From Pirellulales bacterium (GTDB lineage Bacteria > Planctomycetota > Planctomycetia > Pirellulales > DATAWG01): a stretch of DNA of 64,000 nucleotides. Of the stretch, positions 60,877 to 64,000 are shown in pieces. The notes below the pieces were generated by a model. The model had not been told where the DNA came from and searched no databases. It saw only the letters and a program-made list of their open reading frames with translations. The position numbers were made by a program, and so were the translations under genes. The first letter of the stretch is position 1, and each line of letters begins with the position of its first letter. The stretch spans positions 1-64,000 of the forward strand of contig DATAWG010000036.1 in assembly GCA_036267355.1 (NCBI GenBank), given 5' to 3'.

Positions 60877-62082
60877 TTAAGCGCCGTATTTCGCCAGCCG
60901 GCCTGCGTTCGCCAGCGCCAATAGCATCAAATACTTGGCCTCAAATTGGCCGAGGCCGCCGTGCAGGGCTTCGCTTTCGCCGAATTTCTTGCCCGGATCG
61001 CAGCGGCAGCAGTCGGACACCAAGAGCGTCGGCACCGGGTGCCAACTGTGGCTCTTCAAATAGCTCGGCGTGCTGTGGTCGCCGGTGACGATCAGCACCG
61101 CCGGCTTCAGACCCGTGATCCCTGGCATCGCGGCGTCGAGTTCCTCGATCCGCTTCACTTTGTTTTCGAAGGCACCGTCTTCGCCGGTCGAATCGGTGTA
61201 TTTGAAATGGAGGAAGAAAAAATCGAAATCATTCCAATGCTGTTGCAACACGGCCACCTGTTCGGCGAGCGTTTGCGCTTGGCCGACGATTTTCATGCCG
61301 ACCAATCGGGCCAGGCCCTTATACATCGGATACACGGCAATCGCCGCGGCCCGCAGGCCATACACTTCTTCGTAGCTCGGCAAGTTCGGCTTGGCCGAGA
61401 AGCCGCGGAGCGTGACGCCGTTGGCCTTTTTTTCGCCCGCCAGAATACGCCGGGCTTCGGCGACGAATTTGGCGGCCATCTCGGCCGTGCGCTGACTCGC
61501 CGGATCGTGGGCCTTCGGCTCCAGCGGCGGAACTCCGGTGATCTGCGGATCGGTGTCGTATACGTCGCCCTTCAGTCCGTCGCCGCGCAGCACGACCACG
61601 AAGCGATGTTCTTTGACCGGTTCGACGAACACTTCGATTCCCGGCAGCTTCGCTTCGCGCAGCCGGATGGCGAGGGCCCGGCTTTCCTCGCTGGGAATGC
61701 GGCCGGCGCGGCGGTCGCTGATATTGCCGGCCGAATCGAGCGTGCAGAAATTGCCGCGGATGGCGACATCGCGCGGCGTGAGCTCGAAGCCGATGCCGGT
61801 GGCCTCGAGGGCGCCGCGGCCGATAACATATTCCAACGGATCATAGCCGAACAGGCCGAGATGGCCGGGCCCGCTGCCGGGCGTGATGCCGGGTTTGACG
61901 GGAATGCTCAAGCCGAGCGTGCCGCGGGCGGCCAGCGCGTCGAGATTCGGAGTACGGGCGGTTTCCAGTTCGGTCATGCCGCCCGGCTCGAGCGGCAATC
62001 CGCCGAGCCCGTCGGCCACCAAGAGCACGATCTTCGAATCCGCCGCTTGCTTCAACTCGCGGGTCAGGTGGTGCATGTCCAT
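60877..62082 (-). CDS. apgM: Cofactor-independent phosphoglycerate mutase (archaeal type)
   Basis: A 401-residue metalloenzyme of the alkaline-phosphatase superfamily interconverting 3- and 2-phosphoglycerate. KIVLLVADGLGGLP (metal Asp), ARTPNLDALAARG, PGSGPGHLGLFGYDP (nucleophile Ser likely in GSGPGH), FFFLHFKYTDSTGEDG, VTGDHSTP, and SWHPVPTLL are typical of ApgM rather than GpmI (about 510 residues). No other phosphoglycerate mutase is in the window. Confidence 0.93.
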   Translation of the reverse strand: MDMHHLTRELKQAADSKIVLLVADGLGGLPLEPGGMTELETARTPNLDALAARGTLGLSIPVKPGITPGSGPGHLGLFGYDPLEYVIGRGALEATGIGFELTPRDVAIRGNFCTLDSAGNISDRRAGRIPSEESRALAIRLREAKLPGIEVFVEPVKEHRFVVVLRGDGLKGDVYDTDPQITGVPPLEPKAHDPASQRTAEMAAKFVAEARRILAGEKKANGVTLRGFSAKPNLPSYEEVYGLRAAAIAVYPMYKGLARLVGMKIVGQAQTLAEQVAVLQQHWNDFDFFFLHFKYTDSTGEDGAFENKVKRIEELDAAMPGITGLKPAVLIVTGDHSTPSYLKSHSWHPVPTLLVSDCCRCDPGKKFGESEALHGGLGQFEAKYLMLLALANAGRLAKYGA

Positions 62083-62187
62083 CGCAGCTGGCTCCCATTG
62101 GGGTCTTGCTCGGCCGGAATGATTTCGTCGGCCGTTAGTTTACGAATTGCAAGCCGGCCCGTCACGGGGGCGGAATGGGATGTCCCG

Positions 62188-62245
62188 GAGCCCGCAGCGC
62201 AAGCAAGGGGGTCGGGATGAATACCCTTGCTTGCGTTGCGGGCTC
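62188..62245. repeat. GAGCCCGCAGCGCAAGCAAGGG hairpin
   Basis: 22-bp arms (62188-62209 and 62224-62245, one mismatch) with a 14-nt loop, between comEC and apgM. Downstream of comEC on the minus strand it could act as a terminator. A third arm, CCCTTGCCAGCACTGCGGGC, follows at 62268-62287. Confidence 0.8.
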
Positions 62246-62294
62246 GGGAGCGATCGGGACGAACACCCTTGCCAGCACTGCGGGCTCGGGGGCG

Positions 62295-64000
62295 TTACCA
62301 ACGGTCGCCGCGGCGGTAGCAATCGACGTGGATCGTGTCGCCGACGGGCCCCATGCCGAAATGCACGGCGCCGGAGGTGGAGGTGTTGAGCACGATCGCG
62401 CCGGCGGCCTGATAGGCATTCACGGCGATGCGCGAATCGTGCGAAATGTCGCCGCTGATCACGGCCCAATGCGGGCGGCACCAGGCGGCAAACATCGCCG
62501 GTAGCGCGGTCGGGCTGCCGTGGTGCGGCACCATCGCCACGTCGAACGGAATCGTCGGCTCCGCAACCACGGCTTCGGTGCCGGGGGGAGCCAGATCGCC
62601 GGTCATCAAGAATCGCCGGCCGTGCCACACGATTGAAAGCAGTATGCTGTCGGCATTTTCAGTTTGGCCCATGCCGTCGGGCGGCGGATGAAGCACCTCG
62701 ATCCGCGAATCGTCGCCGCTCGCCAGCCGGTCGCCCACGGCGATTTCGCGCATCGGCACCCCCGTGCGGCGAACCGCGGCTTGCAAGGTCCGCAACGCTC
62801 CGGTGTCGCGATTGAACATCACGGGCGAGACATAAATCACGCCGACCGAGAAACGCTCGAGCAATTCGGGCACGGCGTTGAAATGGTCGACATCGTTGTG
62901 CGAAATCACGATGGCATCGATGTGCGTTTGCCCGTGCGACCAGAGGTAGTTGGAAATGTCGCGAGCGGCCACGAGCGGTTGGCCGAGCCGGCCCGCATCC
63001 GACATAAGCACGCGGCCGCCGGGCAACTCCATCACGACCGCGCAGCCGTGGCCGACGGAAACGAACGTGCAATCCAGTCCACCGGAATGGGCCGGCAGGA
63101 ATCGCGCCGCAGCGAATCCAACTCCGCACCAGGCCGCGAATCCCGCCGCCGGCCAAAGCAACCAGCGGCGATGCGACAGAATGCGGCCGTAGTTCAACCC
63201 GACCCAAGCCAGGCCGACATAGAAACCCGCGAGCCACCATTCGCGCGGACCGGGCAACCAAAAGTGGTTTCCCGGCAGCGTCGACGCTTTGGTCACCATC
63301 CATTCCAAGAGCCGCAAATTCCAATCGCAAACCGAGCCGAACACGGCTCCAAGCGGCGGCACGGCCCAGCCCACCAGCAACACCGCGAAGCCGGCGGCCA
63401 TCGCGATCGTCATTGGCAGAAGCACAAGCGGCGTGAGCACGATCGCGGCCGGCGCGAGCAAATGGAATCGAGCCATCACCAGCGGCATCGCCACCAGCCA
63501 AATCACGAGGCCGGCGAGCGTCGTGCGCCGCACCTCTTCGCCAAACCAGCGCAGCGCGCGCACCGGCCAAGGCCGCGTTCGCTCGATCAGTGCCGCCAAG
63601 GGATCGTAGGCGATCGGCTTGCCTTGCGGATTGGTGGTCATGCGGCGGTGTTCGCGATCGGCGAACAAGATCAAGCCGGCGACGGCCAGGAACGACAATT
63701 GCGCTCCGGCGCGGAATAAATCGGTCGGATTGAATGCCACGACCACCAAGCCCGCCAAAGCGAGCGAGTTCAGCCCCGCGCGGCGCCGGGAGAGCCACAT
63801 CGAACCGCATACGATCCAAACCAAGATCATCGCCCGCACCACCGGCGGCTGAGCGTCGGTCACAAGCGCGTAGAGGCCCGTCAGCGCAGCGACGGCCAGC
63901 AGCGCGAGCGGCCGCGGCACGAAACCCGTCCGCAACGCCAGAAAAAGCAGATACGCGAGGATGCCGACGTGCAAACCGGCGACGACCATGATGTGGATCG
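62295..64000 (-). CDS. comEC: ComEC/Rec2 DNA-uptake channel protein, 5' end beyond the window
   Basis: At least 567 residues; the gene is cut by the right edge, and the visible part starts at IHIMVVAGLHVGILA, the conserved ComEC competence-domain motif (HLMAVSGLHV in others). It has many membrane helices, followed by a C-terminal metallo-beta-lactamase-like domain: CTFVSVGHGCAVVMELPGG, VISHNDVDHFNAVPELL, FLMTGDLAPPG, VAMVPHHGSP. The metal ligands follow HNDVDH, a variant of the HxHxDH zinc motif. ComEC moves single-stranded DNA across the inner membrane. The N-terminal OB/DUF4131 part must lie past position 64000. Confidence 0.92.
   Translation of the reverse strand, partial: IHIMVVAGLHVGILAYLLFLALRTGFVPRPLALLAVAALTGLYALVTDAQPPVVRAMILVWIVCGSMWLSRRRAGLNSLALAGLVVVAFNPTDLFRAGAQLSFLAVAGLILFADREHRRMTTNPQGKPIAYDPLAALIERTRPWPVRALRWFGEEVRRTTLAGLVIWLVAMPLVMARFHLLAPAAIVLTPLVLLPMTIAMAAGFAVLLVGWAVPPLGAVFGSVCDWNLRLLEWMVTKASTLPGNHFWLPGPREWWLAGFYVGLAWVGLNYGRILSHRRWLLWPAAGFAAWCGVGFAAARFLPAHSGGLDCTFVSVGHGCAVVMELPGGRVLMSDAGRLGQPLVAARDISNYLWSHGQTHIDAIVISHNDVDHFNAVPELLERFSVGVIYVSPVMFNRDTGALRTLQAAVRRTGVPMREIAVGDRLASGDDSRIEVLHPPPDGMGQTENADSILLSIVWHGRRFLMTGDLAPPGTEAVVAEPTIPFDVAMVPHHGSPTALPAMFAAWCRPHWAVISGDISHDSRIAVNAYQAAGAIVLNTSTSGAVHFGMGPVGDTIHVDCYRRGDRW

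Overview
The window looks like chromosomal DNA of a GC-rich planctomycete, probably Pirellulales-like. The lineage call rests on protein content: a giant exported protein with an LEPR-XLL-type N-terminus, a PEP-CTERM protein, ThuA and DUF1080 proteins, a DUF6807 (PmoA-like) protein, secreted NHL-type and TPR proteins, and many intergenic palindromic repeats. Most of the window is ordinary housekeeping and surface genes, and many of them stand alone or in short runs on alternating strands.

Layout. 0-5 kb: a papain-like secreted protease with a choice-of-anchor C tail, a three-zinc-ribbon protein, an alpha/beta hydrolase, a cold-shock protein with a strong terminator, and a tRNA-Ile/tRNA-Ala pair with no rRNA beside it. 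5-12 kb: a TlpA-like thioredoxin protein, two small hypotheticals flanked by twin 77-bp repeats, proC, and small exported proteins. 12-14.2 kb: a compact candidate restriction-modification island (Dam-type methylase, divergent XRE controller, unrecognised endonuclease candidate). 14.4-25 kb: guaB, an exported hypothetical, nnrE, an NHL-repeat protein, ileS, purN. 25-35 kb: DUF6807, a Bax-inhibitor-1 protein, a SprT-like protein, an SDR and methyltransferase pair, csbD with a 40-aa membrane protein, a large exported protein, kdsA, a lipid kinase. 35-50 kb: a broken PEP-CTERM gene, pcrA, parA, thiL, and a 2443-aa repeat protein. 50-64 kb: nfo, a TPR protein, a GT-C-like membrane protein, a GT2 glycosyltransferase, a ThuA-DUF1080-ThuA run (probable 3-keto-glycoside metabolism), apgM, and a comEC gene cut by the window edge.

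The most unusual signal is the repeats. Several families of short imperfect palindromes and G-rich repeats fill the intergenic spaces and also enter reading frames. An 87-bp inverted-repeat element is inserted exactly in frame (29 codons) in parA. A palindrome typical of intergenic DNA lies in frame in ileS. GAGGGGC-type repeats form the C-terminal ends of parA and nfo, and another repeat supplies the stop codon of nnrE. The second clear candidate is the restriction-modification system, whose endonuclease I cannot assign to a family. Its promoter and operator arrangement can be read from the sequence.
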